A stretch of 64,000 bases of DNA from an uncultured Lachnospiraceae bacterium (lineage in GTDB: Bacteria > Bacillota > Clostridia > Lachnospirales > Lachnospiraceae). Made by a program: the position numbers and the translations under genes. Within the stretch, counting starts at the first letter, position 1, and every line of letters begins with the position of its first letter. Below the pieces are notes generated by a model, which ran no database searches, was not told where the DNA came from, and was given only the letters and a program-made list of their open reading frames with translations. Positions 42,212 to 50,887 of this stretch are shown piece by piece. The DNA lies in the NCBI GenBank assembly GCA_902774915.1, contig CACYKH010000011.1, forward strand, positions 1 to 64,000. Direction: 5' to 3'.

Positions 42212-42505
42212 ATGTTGAAAAAAAGAGATGGCAAAAAAGAAAAAAAGATAATAGAAGAATTAATATCGGAAGATGATATTCTACGTAAACAGCATGAATT
42301 ATTTGAGGCTGAAATGGCATTTAAGCAGGAAATTATTGATGCGAGAAAAGCCGAATCGCTTACTCAGAAAGATATTAGTAATATGACGGGATTATCACAG
42401 CAGGCTGTAAGTCGACTAGAAACTAGCGCAAGCGGGACGATTGAAACTATAATTAGGTATCTTAATTCAATAGGGTATTCCTTGACGATAAGAAAGAAGG
42501 TATAA
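42212..42505 (+). CDS. HTH protein (HigA-like)
   Basis: A 97-aa protein with AGGAGGTGG upstream. A Lys-rich helical N-terminus (~1-40) is followed by an XRE-type HTH (RKAESLTQKDISNMTGLSQ, AVSRLETSASGTIETI, RYLNSIGYSLTI). The form resembles antitoxins of HigA type, but no toxin gene is adjacent, so it may be a solitary regulator. It lies between comEC and a MATE transporter. A palindromic stretch (ATACATCA/TGATGTAT near 42161-42178) precedes it and may be its operator. Confidence 0.75.
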   Translation: MLKKRDGKKEKKIIEELISEDDILRKQHELFEAEMAFKQEIIDARKAESLTQKDISNMTGLSQQAVSRLETSASGTIETIIRYLNSIGYSLTIRKKV

Positions 42506-42533
42506 TCATCCTGTGTAGGGGATGGAGGTTTTT

Positions 42534-43898
42534 GTGTTTAGTAGGTATAGAGGAAGTAAGGAAATATATAAAAAGATCGGAGTGGTAGCACTCCCTATTG
42601 TCTTGCAAAATGTTATCGATGCTGCGGTAAACAGCGTCGATGTTTTGATGCTTAATTCTGTAGGACAAAGTGCAATAAGTGCGGTGTCCCTGGCTAATAG
42701 CATGATAGGAATTTTCTTCATGTTTCTATATGGCATCGGAACAGGAATTGCCATGCTCGCTGCCCAGTATTATGGAAAAGGTGATCTGAAAACCATAGAG
42801 AAGATTGAGGGTATAGGCCTTAGGTTTTCTCTTGGTATAGCTGTGCTGGGATTTCTAGCATCTCTGATAATTCCTGAGTACTTGATGCTCATTTACACAT
42901 CTGACAAGGAACTGGTTGCGCTTGGGGCCAAATACCTTATGTTCCTGGCACCAGGCCTTATTTTCTGGGCGGTCAGTGCAGTTTATATGTCCATCCTAAG
43001 ATGCATAGGCAAGGTTACAACCAGTACAATACTCGAGGCCATCGCCTTGATTTGTAATGTTATATTAAATGCAGTCTTTATCTTTGGACTTCTTGGTGCA
43101 CCTAAGTTGGGCGTTGTCGGAGTAGGACTCGCAACATCAATCAGTAGATTTGTTCAGTTGTTTGCTTGTTTCGTAGTGTCACTCAGTAGACCAGGCGTCA
43201 GTCTTACATTCAGAACTATGTTTGAAAGACATAAACTGCTTCAGAAGGATTTCTTTAGCATGTCACTTCCTGCTATCGCAAATGATCTGGTGTGGTCGCT
43301 TGCATTTTCGGTGTATTCAGCGATCATAGGGCATATGAGTAGTGACGCGGTGGCGGCGTACTCCATAGTAAATGTAATCCGAAATCTTGGCTGCATCATG
43401 TGTTATGGTATAGGTTCGGCATCTGGAATTGTTGTCGGGCACCTTCTGGGCGCGAATCAAAGAGAAGAGGGAATCCGAGTGTCCCATGTACTGCTGAGAC
43501 TGGCGGTTATAACAGGAATAATGGGCGGAGTTTTAGTGCTGCTTTTGATGCCATTTGTCCTTTCTCATGCATCGCTTACGGATAAAGCCCTTGATTATCT
43601 GAAGTACATGATGATCATCAATTCTTACTATATAACAGGAACTGCGGTAAATACCTGCCTTATAGCTGGAATCTTTAGAGCGGGTGGAGATAGTAAATTC
43701 GGTTTCAAATGTGATACAATAGATATGTGGTGCTATGCAGTGCCGCTTGGTCTCCTGGCCGCATTTGTGTTTAAGCTTCCAGTGATGGTTGTCTATTTCC
43801 TGCTCTGCACAGATGAGTTTGTGAAGTGGCCTTGGGTGCTAAAACATTTCTTTAGTCACAAGTGGGCTAATAATATTACGAGAGATAATACCAACTGA
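42534..43898 (+). CDS. MATE-family multidrug efflux transporter
   Basis: A 454-aa protein. The GTG at 42534 has GGAGG 5 bases upstream; an ATG at 42522 overlaps that ribosome site and is less likely. There are twelve membrane segments in two homologous halves, with typical MATE features (ALPIVLQNVIDAAVNSVD, IFFMFLYGIGTGIAMLAAQYYG, FFSMSLPAIANDLVWS). It exports cationic drugs or metabolites with Na+ or H+. The HTH gene 28 bases upstream might regulate it; that is inference. Confidence 0.9.
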   Translation: MFSRYRGSKEIYKKIGVVALPIVLQNVIDAAVNSVDVLMLNSVGQSAISAVSLANSMIGIFFMFLYGIGTGIAMLAAQYYGKGDLKTIEKIEGIGLRFSLGIAVLGFLASLIIPEYLMLIYTSDKELVALGAKYLMFLAPGLIFWAVSAVYMSILRCIGKVTTSTILEAIALICNVILNAVFIFGLLGAPKLGVVGVGLATSISRFVQLFACFVVSLSRPGVSLTFRTMFERHKLLQKDFFSMSLPAIANDLVWSLAFSVYSAIIGHMSSDAVAAYSIVNVIRNLGCIMCYGIGSASGIVVGHLLGANQREEGIRVSHVLLRLAVITGIMGGVLVLLLMPFVLSHASLTDKALDYLKYMMIINSYYITGTAVNTCLIAGIFRAGGDSKFGFKCDTIDMWCYAVPLGLLAAFVFKLPVMVVYFLLCTDEFVKWPWVLKHFFSHKWANNITRDNTN

Positions 43899-43927
43899 TC
43901 CTGTGGGACAGTTTTAGGATACTTAAT

Positions 43928-44974
43928 ATGGCAGAATATAAAAAGAAAAAAAAGAAAGGCTATGTCAATCCGACCAACGGATCGATAAAGACCATAAAAT
44001 CACACATTGCATCGGGTAGCTTTGCGCGAGTTTACCTTCTTTTTGGTGAGGAAAAATTCCTGGTGAATCAGTTCCGTGATGAACTTAAGGCGGCGCTTAC
44101 GAATGAAGGCGACGATATGAATACATCTTTCTATAGTGCAGATACCTTTGATGAGAAGACAGTTTTTAACGATGCAATCACAATGCCATTTCTTTCTGAG
44201 CATAGAGTGGTGATCGTAGAAGACAGCGGTCTCTTTGGAACGTCTGAGAGTTTGATAGTTGAGTCTCTGGACCAGATTCCGGAAACAAATATAGTCATCT
44301 TCTGTGAGTCAAAGGTTGATAAAACAAGAAAAAATTATCTTCATGCTTCGAAGAACGAACTTGCTTGTTGTCTGGAATTTGATACACCGGATACAGATAC
44401 TCTTGTTACCTGGATCGGTTCGATCCTGGCCGAGGATGATCTTAAGGTTAAGCTTTCAGTTCCTGACCTTCTGCTTTCTTCGGTGGGCGATGACAGGAAT
44501 ATGTATCTTCTTAGAAACGAAGCGAGAAAGCTCCATGATTATTGCTTGGAGAAGGGTACGGTTGAGCCAGAAGATGTGGCCGCCGTTTGTGCTGATTCTG
44601 TAGAAGATAAGATTTTTATTATGTGTGAAGAGATTGCGAATAAGAACAGCTCCGGTGCGCTGAAGCATTATCTGGATCTGCTTCAACTTAAGAGGACGGA
44701 GGCATCTATTATTCTTATGATCACAAGGCAGTATGACCAGCTGCTTGTGGTGAGTCAGTACAAAAAAGATGGACTCAATGCGGCGCAGATAAATGAACAC
44801 ATGAAGATAGGTACTTATAATATAAACAAGATTCTGAGAGTTTGTTCGAACTACACTCATGCTGAGCTTATAAAGGCGGTGGACCTATGCCACGAAGCAT
44901 TTTATAATCTGACGCAGGGAATTATTACAAATAGAGATGTGGCCGAGAATCTGATTATTAATTTGATAAAATAG
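43928..44974 (+). CDS. holA: DNA polymerase III delta subunit
   Basis: A 348-aa protein of normal length. A Lys-rich N-terminus precedes the delta fold: YLLFGEEKFLVNQFRDELK (~38-56), TMPFLSEHRVVIVEDSG, LDQIPETNIVIFCESKVDK and the C-terminal helical collar (ASIILMITRQYDQLL). It opens the sliding clamp as part of the clamp loader. Adjacent to rpsT, a conserved gene order in Firmicutes. Confidence 0.92.
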   Translation: MAEYKKKKKKGYVNPTNGSIKTIKSHIASGSFARVYLLFGEEKFLVNQFRDELKAALTNEGDDMNTSFYSADTFDEKTVFNDAITMPFLSEHRVVIVEDSGLFGTSESLIVESLDQIPETNIVIFCESKVDKTRKNYLHASKNELACCLEFDTPDTDTLVTWIGSILAEDDLKVKLSVPDLLLSSVGDDRNMYLLRNEARKLHDYCLEKGTVEPEDVAAVCADSVEDKIFIMCEEIANKNSSGALKHYLDLLQLKRTEASIILMITRQYDQLLVVSQYKKDGLNAAQINEHMKIGTYNINKILRVCSNYTHAELIKAVDLCHEAFYNLTQGIITNRDVAENLIINLIK

Positions 44975-45225
44975 AGATGCATATATTGAGAAGCCTGAAA
45001 TAGCCTAAAATAAACACTTGACGGCACGGCCGTATTTTGATATTATTTCATTTGCTGTAGTTTGGGATTTCATATGCCCGATGCATTTAACCCATGCACC
45101 GAACGTGTCTTGGCTAAGTGAAATTCTTCAGATAGCATTTTGCGGAAGAACGGCTGACTTCTGCGAAGGTTACTGACAAGCAGCAGGAACACGAAAGTTA
45201 GATAAAATCCGGAGGAAATTAAGAC
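44975..45225 (+). promoter_or_regulatory. rpsT promoter and ~170-base structured leader
   Basis: A promoter TTGACG-N17-TATTAT spans 45018-45046. The transcript would carry a long leader before rpsT, with inverted repeats TGCAT/ATGCA (around 45080-45100) and GCGGAAG/CTTCTGC (around 45142-45164), then CGGAGG before the start. A leader of this length before a ribosomal protein gene suggests feedback control by S20; this is inference, and no known leader family is recognised. Confidence 0.55.
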
Positions 45226-45492
45226 ATGGCAAATATTAAATCTGCTAAGAAGAGAATTCTTGTAAGCAAGAAGAGAGAAATGAGAAATAAGTCAATCAAG
45301 AGCGAAGTTAAGACAGTTATCAAGAAGGTTGAGGCTGCTATCGAAGCTGGAGATCAGGCTGCTGCAAAGGAAGCACTTACACTTGCTATTTCAAAGATCA
45401 GCAAGGCTGCTAACAAGGGCATCTATCACAAGAACACAGCTGCTCGTAAGATTTCTCGTCTCACAGTTGCTGTTAACAAGATGGCTGAGTAA
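45226..45492 (+). CDS. rpsT: 30S ribosomal protein S20
   Basis: An 88-aa, Lys/Ala-rich, helical protein of usual length, starting MANIKSAKKRILVSKKREMRN and ending in AARKISRLTVAVNKM. It binds 16S rRNA early in 30S assembly. GGAGG precedes the start; it has its own promoter and terminator and is read as a single gene. Confidence 0.97.
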   Translation: MANIKSAKKRILVSKKREMRNKSIKSEVKTVIKKVEAAIEAGDQAAAKEALTLAISKISKAANKGIYHKNTAARKISRLTVAVNKMAE

Positions 45493-45514
45493 TTATATAA
45501 TTAGTATAAGAATG

Positions 45515-45542
45515 GCGTGGGAAATATCCCACGTCTTTTTTT
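45515..45542 (+). terminator. terminator after rpsT
   Basis: GCGTGGGA-AATA-TCCCACGT followed by CT7. Confidence 0.93.
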
Positions 45543-45573
45543 GTGCATGACATTGAAAAGGAAGGTATTTCCA

Positions 45574-45602
45574 TTGCACCATCAATTAATAAATGATAAA
45601 AT
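45574..45602 (+). promoter_or_regulatory. promoter of glgB
   Basis: TTGCAC, 17 bases, TAAAAT. The downstream leader has an AGGAATG/CATTCCT stem (about 45607-45643) before the ribosome site. Confidence 0.6.
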
Positions 45603-45696
45603 AATTAGGAATGTTGTTGTCATTGGGGAGACGCAGCATTCCTATTTCTTTTGAAGGTATATTTATAACATAAAGTAAGAACTTGGAGGGTGTTAC

Positions 45697-47928
45697 ATGA
45701 AGGATAAGTTACAGAACTGGATCAACTGGATTCTTTATGATGAGTTGATTGAAGGCAAGATAAATGCACCTAAGCATCTCTTAGGTAATCATGATTATGG
45801 TGATGGTCAGGTTATCACCTGCTTCAAGCCACACAGCCAGAGTGTATCTATTAAAACTCCAAAGGGCAAAACTCTTATGCCAATGGAGAAGATAAGCGAG
45901 GAAGGTTTCTACGGCGCATATTTCCCAAAGAAAAAGTTTAAAGGAACAGCTTACAGATTTGTGACAGAGTACTATGATGGTACAACTGTTGAGTCTGCAG
46001 ACCCATATGCATTCGAAGGTCAGTTTACTGATTTTGACGCATATCTTTTTGCTGAGGGCAAAAACTACGATGTATATAATAAGATGGGCGCGCATCCAAT
46101 GGAGATTGATGGAGTTAAGGGAACATACTTCGCAGTATGGGCTCCTGATGCTCGTCGTGTTTCGGTTGTCGGCGATTTCAATATGTGGGACGGCGCTCTG
46201 AATCCAATGCAGATCCATAGTGTATCTGGTGTTTATGAGCTTTTCATTCCAGATGTAATGCCAGGTGCAATCTATAAATATCAAATTCTCACAAGATATG
46301 GCGACATTCTTTACAAGGCAGACCCATATGGAAATCAGGATCAGGTTCGTCCGGACAATGCAAACGTTGTAGTTGACATTTCCAATCTTAAATGGACTGA
46401 TGAAAAATGGATGGATAACCGCAAGAAGCAGGACAGAGTTGCTCGCATGAAGCAGCCGATGTCAATTTACGAATGCCATCTTGGTTCCTGGAAAAAGAAG
46501 ATAGAAGATTCCGATTTTGGCTTCTATACATATAGAGAATATGCGAAGGAAATTGGAAAGTATGTAGTTGATATGGGCTATACTCACATTGAGTTGATGG
46601 GTATTGCTGAGTATCCTTTCGATGGCTCATGGGGCTATCAGGTTACAAACTATTTTGCTCCAACATCCAGATACGGAACTCCTGAGGACTTTGCATACTT
46701 CGTTGATCATATGCACAGCCTTGGAATTGGCGTAATCCTTGATTGGGTGCCAGCTCACTTCCCAAGAGATGCCCATGGTCTTGGACGTTTCGATGGAATG
46801 CCACTTTATGAAAATGCAGATCCTAGAAAGGGAGAGCATCCTGACTGGGGTACATATATTTTCGATTATGGCAGAAACGAAGTTTCAAACTTCCTTACAT
46901 CAAATGCACTCTTCTGGGTTGAGAAGTTCCATATTGATGGACTTCGTGTTGATGCAGTTGCTTCAATGCTTTACCTCGACTATGGTAAGAGAGATGGTGA
47001 GTGGGTTGCTAATAAGGACGGCGGAAAGGAAAACCTTGAAGCTATAGCACTTCTTCAGAACATCAATAAGGTTATGGAGGAGAGAAATCCTGGAGCATAC
47101 CTGATTGCTGAGGAGTCAACAGCATGGCCTGGAGTTACAGCACCAGCTGATATGAACGGACTTGGATTCTTATTCAAGTGGAACATGGGCTGGATGAATG
47201 ACTTCTTAGAGTACATGAAGCTGGATCCTTACTTCCGTAAGTTCAATCACAACAGACTTACATTCTCGCTTTCATATGTTTATGCTGAGAATTACATTTT
47301 GGTTATTTCACATGATGAGGTAGTTCATCTGAAGTGTTCAATGTTGAACAAGATGCCAGGACTTGAGTTTGATAAGTTTGCAAACCTCCGTACAGCATAT
47401 GGATTTATGACAGGACACCCTGGAAAGAAGCTGCTCTTTATGGGTCAGGAATTTGGCCAGCTCCGTGAGTGGAGTGAGGCTCGTTCTCTTGACTGGTTCC
47501 TTCTTGATAACCCAATGCATAAGGGCATTCAGGACTATGTTCGTGATCTGAATCATCTTTATACACAGTACGATGCAATGTACTATAACGATAACGAAGT
47601 TATGGGATTTGAGTGGACAAAGGTAGATGATGCCGACAGCGGAATTGTTGCATTCGTAAGACGCGGCAAGACTGCAAAGGATCAGATAATGTTCATCTGC
47701 AACTTCGTTCCTGTTGAGAGAAAGGACTACAAGATTGGCGTTCCTTGTCTCACAACATATAAGGAAATTCTTTCATCAGATGATAAGAAGTACGGCGGAC
47801 TTGGAAGAAACGTTGGTCCTAAGAAAGCTATCAAGGCTGTTGCAGAGCCATGCGATAGAATGAAGAATTCTATAACAATCGATGTACCACCACTTTCAGT
47901 TACAGTTTTGAAATATGATTATAAGTAA
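45697..47928 (+). CDS. glgB: 1,4-alpha-glucan branching enzyme
   Basis: A 743-aa GH13 enzyme with GGAGGG upstream. A CBM48 module lies around 140-165 (APDARRVSVVGDFNMWDG). The catalytic barrel has GLRVDAVASMLYLDY (nucleophile Asp), LIAEESTAWPGV (acid/base Glu) and ISHDEVVHLK (third carboxylate). It introduces alpha-1,6 branches into glycogen. No other glycogen genes are in the window, so the pathway is dispersed. It is monocistronic, ending at a shared terminator. Confidence 0.96.
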   Translation: MKDKLQNWINWILYDELIEGKINAPKHLLGNHDYGDGQVITCFKPHSQSVSIKTPKGKTLMPMEKISEEGFYGAYFPKKKFKGTAYRFVTEYYDGTTVESADPYAFEGQFTDFDAYLFAEGKNYDVYNKMGAHPMEIDGVKGTYFAVWAPDARRVSVVGDFNMWDGALNPMQIHSVSGVYELFIPDVMPGAIYKYQILTRYGDILYKADPYGNQDQVRPDNANVVVDISNLKWTDEKWMDNRKKQDRVARMKQPMSIYECHLGSWKKKIEDSDFGFYTYREYAKEIGKYVVDMGYTHIELMGIAEYPFDGSWGYQVTNYFAPTSRYGTPEDFAYFVDHMHSLGIGVILDWVPAHFPRDAHGLGRFDGMPLYENADPRKGEHPDWGTYIFDYGRNEVSNFLTSNALFWVEKFHIDGLRVDAVASMLYLDYGKRDGEWVANKDGGKENLEAIALLQNINKVMEERNPGAYLIAEESTAWPGVTAPADMNGLGFLFKWNMGWMNDFLEYMKLDPYFRKFNHNRLTFSLSYVYAENYILVISHDEVVHLKCSMLNKMPGLEFDKFANLRTAYGFMTGHPGKKLLFMGQEFGQLREWSEARSLDWFLLDNPMHKGIQDYVRDLNHLYTQYDAMYYNDNEVMGFEWTKVDDADSGIVAFVRRGKTAKDQIMFICNFVPVERKDYKIGVPCLTTYKEILSSDDKKYGGLGRNVGPKKAIKAVAEPCDRMKNSITIDVPPLSVTVLKYDYK

Positions 47929-47962
47929 AATGGTTTAGTGGTTGGATTTTAAAGTAAATGAA

Positions 47963-48002
47963 AAGAGCTATTCTGATAAGTTCAGAATAGCTCTTGTTTT
48001 AT
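47963..48002. terminator. bidirectional terminator between glgB and the 48034 gene
   Basis: A 14-bp stem (AAGAGCTATTCTGA/TCAGAATAGCTCTT) with T-rich tails on both sides. Confidence 0.88.
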
Positions 48003-48033
48003 ATATCTGTTTTTTGTTTGTTATTTTTGCAGG

Positions 48034-49059
48034 TTATTTGTCAAAGGAGAAGTTCTGGAATACAAGTTTATAAACGTCAGAATACTCATCATCTATTCCT
48101 TCGACTGCGAGATATTGCACGTGTCCCTGCCCATCGTTAAACATGAAAATTCTAAGCGTAGTTCCATCTGTGAATTTCTCTGTCATAAGATACCCCGTAT
48201 AATCGCCGAACCTTGCAGATTCCACTTTGCTCTCGGCGTCTGAGCTTGTCATATTGTTCAGAGTAGTTTCGAGATCAAGAGCGAAAATGTTTTCATCATA
48301 GGTAACGTGGGTGATGACATCTGCTATGCCATAACTATATTGCTGGTGACCGATTACATTTTCCCATGAAGCGCCAGCTTCGGTCCAGTTGCTCCAGTTT
48401 GCTGGAACATCTATATAGCCTGTTGTGGAATCACCCTTGCGGTCAACTTCATAATCAGGAGTGTATTTTCCTGAGTAGTCAACTTCTGCAGCGGTGCTGC
48501 TGGTATCCTCGGTTGATTCCTCAGTAGTTTCTTCTGTGGTTTCGTCCTCTGTGTCCTCAATGATGGATGAGGTGGTCGCCTCGGTGGTTGCTTCTGTTGT
48601 GTTCGAAATTGTATATTCCTCAAATGTTATTGAAGTATCATTCTCTGTAGAGGATTCACGTTCAATTGCCATATAAATGCCAACGCCGATGATCGCGGAA
48701 AGGAGAATGAAAACTCCGAGAACAATGAGAATAATTATAAGAACAGTTCTGTTAGTGTTATTCTTCTTCGGAGGCTGGTTGTACAGAGGCTGTTGGTAGC
48801 CCTGGTTATATTGTTGATTATATCCCTGATTATACTGTTGATTAGGTTGTTGAGGGTAGCCTTGGCTATATTGCTGATTTGGCTGCTGAGAATAACCTTG
48901 CCCTGGATTTTGATAATATTGTTGATTTGGCTGTTGTGGGTATCCTTGATTGTATTGCTGATTAGGTTGTTGAGGATATCCTTGACCGAATTGCTGATTT
49001 GGTTGCGGATATGATTGGTTCGGGTTCCCCTGTTGACCCGGATATTGATTATTGTCCAT
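48034..49059 (-). CDS. membrane protein with Gln/Tyr/Pro-rich N-terminus and extracellular domain
   Basis: A 341-aa protein; ATG at 49059 behind AAGGGGTG, preferred to an upstream GTG. Residues 1-105 are a cytosolic low-complexity tract of QQPNQQYNQGYPQ-type repeats. One membrane segment (~108-132) is followed by a Thr/Glu/Ser-rich linker (~140-195) and an extracellular domain (~200-341) with YIDVPANWSNW and a beta-rich pattern. No enzymatic motif. Its gene may be controlled by the promoter and hairpin at 49219-49317 on the same strand. Confidence 0.72.
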   Translation of the reverse strand: MDNNQYPGQQGNPNQSYPQPNQQFGQGYPQQPNQQYNQGYPQQPNQQYYQNPGQGYSQQPNQQYSQGYPQQPNQQYNQGYNQQYNQGYQQPLYNQPPKKNNTNRTVLIIILIVLGVFILLSAIIGVGIYMAIERESSTENDTSITFEEYTISNTTEATTEATTSSIIEDTEDETTEETTEESTEDTSSTAAEVDYSGKYTPDYEVDRKGDSTTGYIDVPANWSNWTEAGASWENVIGHQQYSYGIADVITHVTYDENIFALDLETTLNNMTSSDAESKVESARFGDYTGYLMTEKFTDGTTLRIFMFNDGQGHVQYLAVEGIDDEYSDVYKLVFQNFSFDK

Positions 49060-49218
49060 AATGTTACACCCCTTCACTAATACTTGATAATTTGAATTCT
49101 ATCGTATTAGAAGGCATTTAACAAGGAAAAATAAGTGGTGGACAAATGGAATAGGAATGGAATATAATTAAATTGAAGTCCACCTAGTTCAAAAGATATT
49201 ATATGTGTTGTATTTATG

Positions 49219-49283
49219 AAAAAAAGAGACGTAGTACCCCGCTTGAGCAATAAAGCTGTACGGTAAAAAACCACGTCTCTTTT
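49219..49283 (-). ncRNA. candidate 65-nt small RNA or attenuator leader
   Basis: Read on the minus strand, a promoter TTGACA-N17-TACTAT (49317 to 49289) starts a transcript near 49283. The transcript folds into an 11-bp stem AGAGACGTGGT/ACTACGTCTCT enclosing a smaller GCTT/AAGC hairpin and ends in T7 at 49219. The element is either a free-standing small RNA or a leader terminator for the 48034-49059 gene, whose start codon lies 160 bases downstream. No known RNA family recognised. Confidence 0.55.
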
Positions 49284-49288
49284 GAGGA

Positions 49289-49317
49289 ATAGTACTATTA
49301 TTAATTATGTTTGTCAA
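49289..49317 (-). promoter_or_regulatory. promoter of the candidate small RNA / leader
   Basis: The minus-strand -35 TTGACA (49312-49317) and -10 TACTAT (49289-49294) are 17 bases apart. Confidence 0.7.
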
Positions 49318-49350
49318 TAATAGATTATTTCTAGAAGAAAGGGTATAACG

Positions 49351-50118
49351 ATGACTTTAGAAGAAATAAAAAAGATTAAAGAAGAGTACGGGTTTACATG
49401 CCAGATGATAGCGGATGCGTCGGGCGTGCCTATGAGTACAGTTCTAAAGATAATGAGTGGAAAGAATAAGACGCCGCGTTATTCGACCATGGAAAAACTT
49501 AATAGGGGTGTGAGGAAGCTGGTTCAAGCGGATCGCATTATGCTTTACGCGAAAAGGTTTTCCGAGATTAAGAAGGCTAGAGAGAAGACTATAGAGGATT
49601 ACTTGGCTTTGCCAGAAGATGAGAGAGTTGAACTGATTGATGGTGAGTTTTTTGATTTGGAATCGCCCACCGCTGCCCATCAAAATGTAGTGGGATTTAT
49701 ATACAGGAAACTCTGTGATCATATAGATAAGAATAATGGTCAATGTAGAGTCTTCGTCGCTCCTCTGGATGTGCAGCTAAGCAGAGAGAAAAATACAATA
49801 GTACAGCCAGACGTATTTGTATTATGCGATAAGAATAAGCTTGAGCATGGAAGAGTTGTTGGTGCGCCAGATTTTGTGATTGAGGTGGTTTCTCCAAGCA
49901 ATAAACTTCATGATTATGAAAAAAAGCTAGGAGAATATAGAAGAGCTGGAGTAAGGGAATACTGGATTGTAGATATGGACAATAATGTGGTTATTACATT
50001 TTTCTTCGAGGCTGATAAGGTCAAGTTTTATACATTCGATGATAAGGTTCCTGTTGGCATTTGGGATGGCGAATGCAAAGTTGATTTTAAGGTGGTAAAG
50101 AAATATATGGACTGGTAA
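49351..50118 (+). CDS. HTH-Uma2 fusion: predicted nuclease with N-terminal DNA-binding domain
   Basis: A 255-aa protein with AGAAAGGG upstream. Residues 5-50 form an XRE-like HTH (FTCQMIADASGVPMSTVLKIMSGKN in pieces). Residues ~75-245 are a Uma2/DUF820 domain of the PD-(D/E)xK superfamily: VELIDGEFFDLESPT, VQPDVFVLCD, APDFVIEVVSP and the KLGEYRRAGVREYWIVD block with the catalytic Lys. Uma2 proteins are widespread predicted restriction-like endonucleases of unclear role. The HTH fusion is the notable part. The BrnT/BrnA-like pair follows 56 bases later. Confidence 0.85.
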   Translation: MTLEEIKKIKEEYGFTCQMIADASGVPMSTVLKIMSGKNKTPRYSTMEKLNRGVRKLVQADRIMLYAKRFSEIKKAREKTIEDYLALPEDERVELIDGEFFDLESPTAAHQNVVGFIYRKLCDHIDKNNGQCRVFVAPLDVQLSREKNTIVQPDVFVLCDKNKLEHGRVVGAPDFVIEVVSPSNKLHDYEKKLGEYRRAGVREYWIVDMDNNVVITFFFEADKVKFYTFDDKVPVGIWDGECKVDFKVVKKYMDW

Positions 50119-50174
50119 AAGTGTTGTAATTGTTTGATAATTATAATATAATTATGAAAGGAAGAAAGTTTAAT

Positions 50175-50453
50175 ATGATTTTTGAATGGGACTCCAACAA
50201 AAATAAAATAAATATTACTAAACATAGCGTCTCATTTGAGGAGGCGGAAAGTGTTTTTTATGATGATAATGCTTTATTAATTGCTGATCCTGATCATTCC
50301 GAAAAGGAAGAAAGGTTTATCCTTTTAGGTTTTAGCAAAGAGGCCAATATGTTAGTTGTGGTTCATTGTTATAGAAATGATGATTCGATAATTAGAATCA
50401 TATCTGCAAGAAAAGCGACGAAAAATGAGGCGGAACAATATAATTTACATTAA
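50175..50453 (+). CDS. brnT: BrnT-family toxin
   Basis: A 92-aa protein; ATG at 50175 with AAAGGAAG upstream is preferred to one 45 bases earlier. The sequence MIFEWDSNKNKINITKHSVS, the middle FILLGFSKEANMLVVVHCYR and the end IIRIISARKATKNEAEQY match the BrnT toxin family, an RNase of the RelE-like fold that inhibits translation. The adjacent downstream gene encodes a small DNA-binding-type protein, as in brnTA operons. Confidence 0.88.
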   Translation: MIFEWDSNKNKINITKHSVSFEEAESVFYDDNALLIADPDHSEKEERFILLGFSKEANMLVVVHCYRNDDSIIRIISARKATKNEAEQYNLH

Positions 50454-50469
50454 TGGAAGGGTCAAACAA

Positions 50470-50679
50470 ATGAGAGATGAATATGATTTTTCAAAAGCAA
50501 AAAAAAATCCATATGCAAAAGAATTAAAGAAGCAGGTTACGATGAATTTATCCCCAATTGTTATCGCTTATTTTAAAAAAGAAGCAGAAGAGACAGGGAT
50601 ACCATATCAAACCCTAATTAATTTATACTTAATCGACTGTGTTAAATCAAATAAAAAACTTGATCTAACCTGGAATTGA
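50470..50679 (+). CDS. brnA: BrnA/CopG-like antitoxin
   Basis: A 69-aa protein; ATG at 50470 after GGAAGGG, 16 bases past the toxin stop. The charged N-terminus (MRDEYDFSKAKKNPYAKELK) is typical of BrnA and neutralises the toxin, and the RHH-like C-terminal part (VTMNLSPIVIAYFKKEAEET, then IPYQTLINLYLIDCV) binds the operon's operator. The order toxin then antitoxin matches brnTA. Confidence 0.85.
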   Translation: MRDEYDFSKAKKNPYAKELKKQVTMNLSPIVIAYFKKEAEETGIPYQTLINLYLIDCVKSNKKLDLTWN

Positions 50680-50742
50680 TTGTATATAAAAAAAGAGAAG
50701 AGCGTGCTCTTTGGAAGACAACCCTAAAATTAGCTACTAAAG

Positions 50743-50781
50743 GAAGGCGAGTTATACATTGGTATAACCACCTTCTTTTTT
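50743..50781 (+). terminator. terminator after the brnTA-like operon
   Basis: GAAGG and GTTATAC pair with GTATAAC and CCTTC around ATTG, followed by T6. Confidence 0.88.
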
Positions 50782-50887
50782 AAATAATAATTGTTTTTAG
50801 ATCTAAAGAATATTAAAATGGCAATAATGGGGCTAAAGGTATTTGGGGAGATATCTTACAAAGTCTAATTGGAGAGGGATTATTCAA

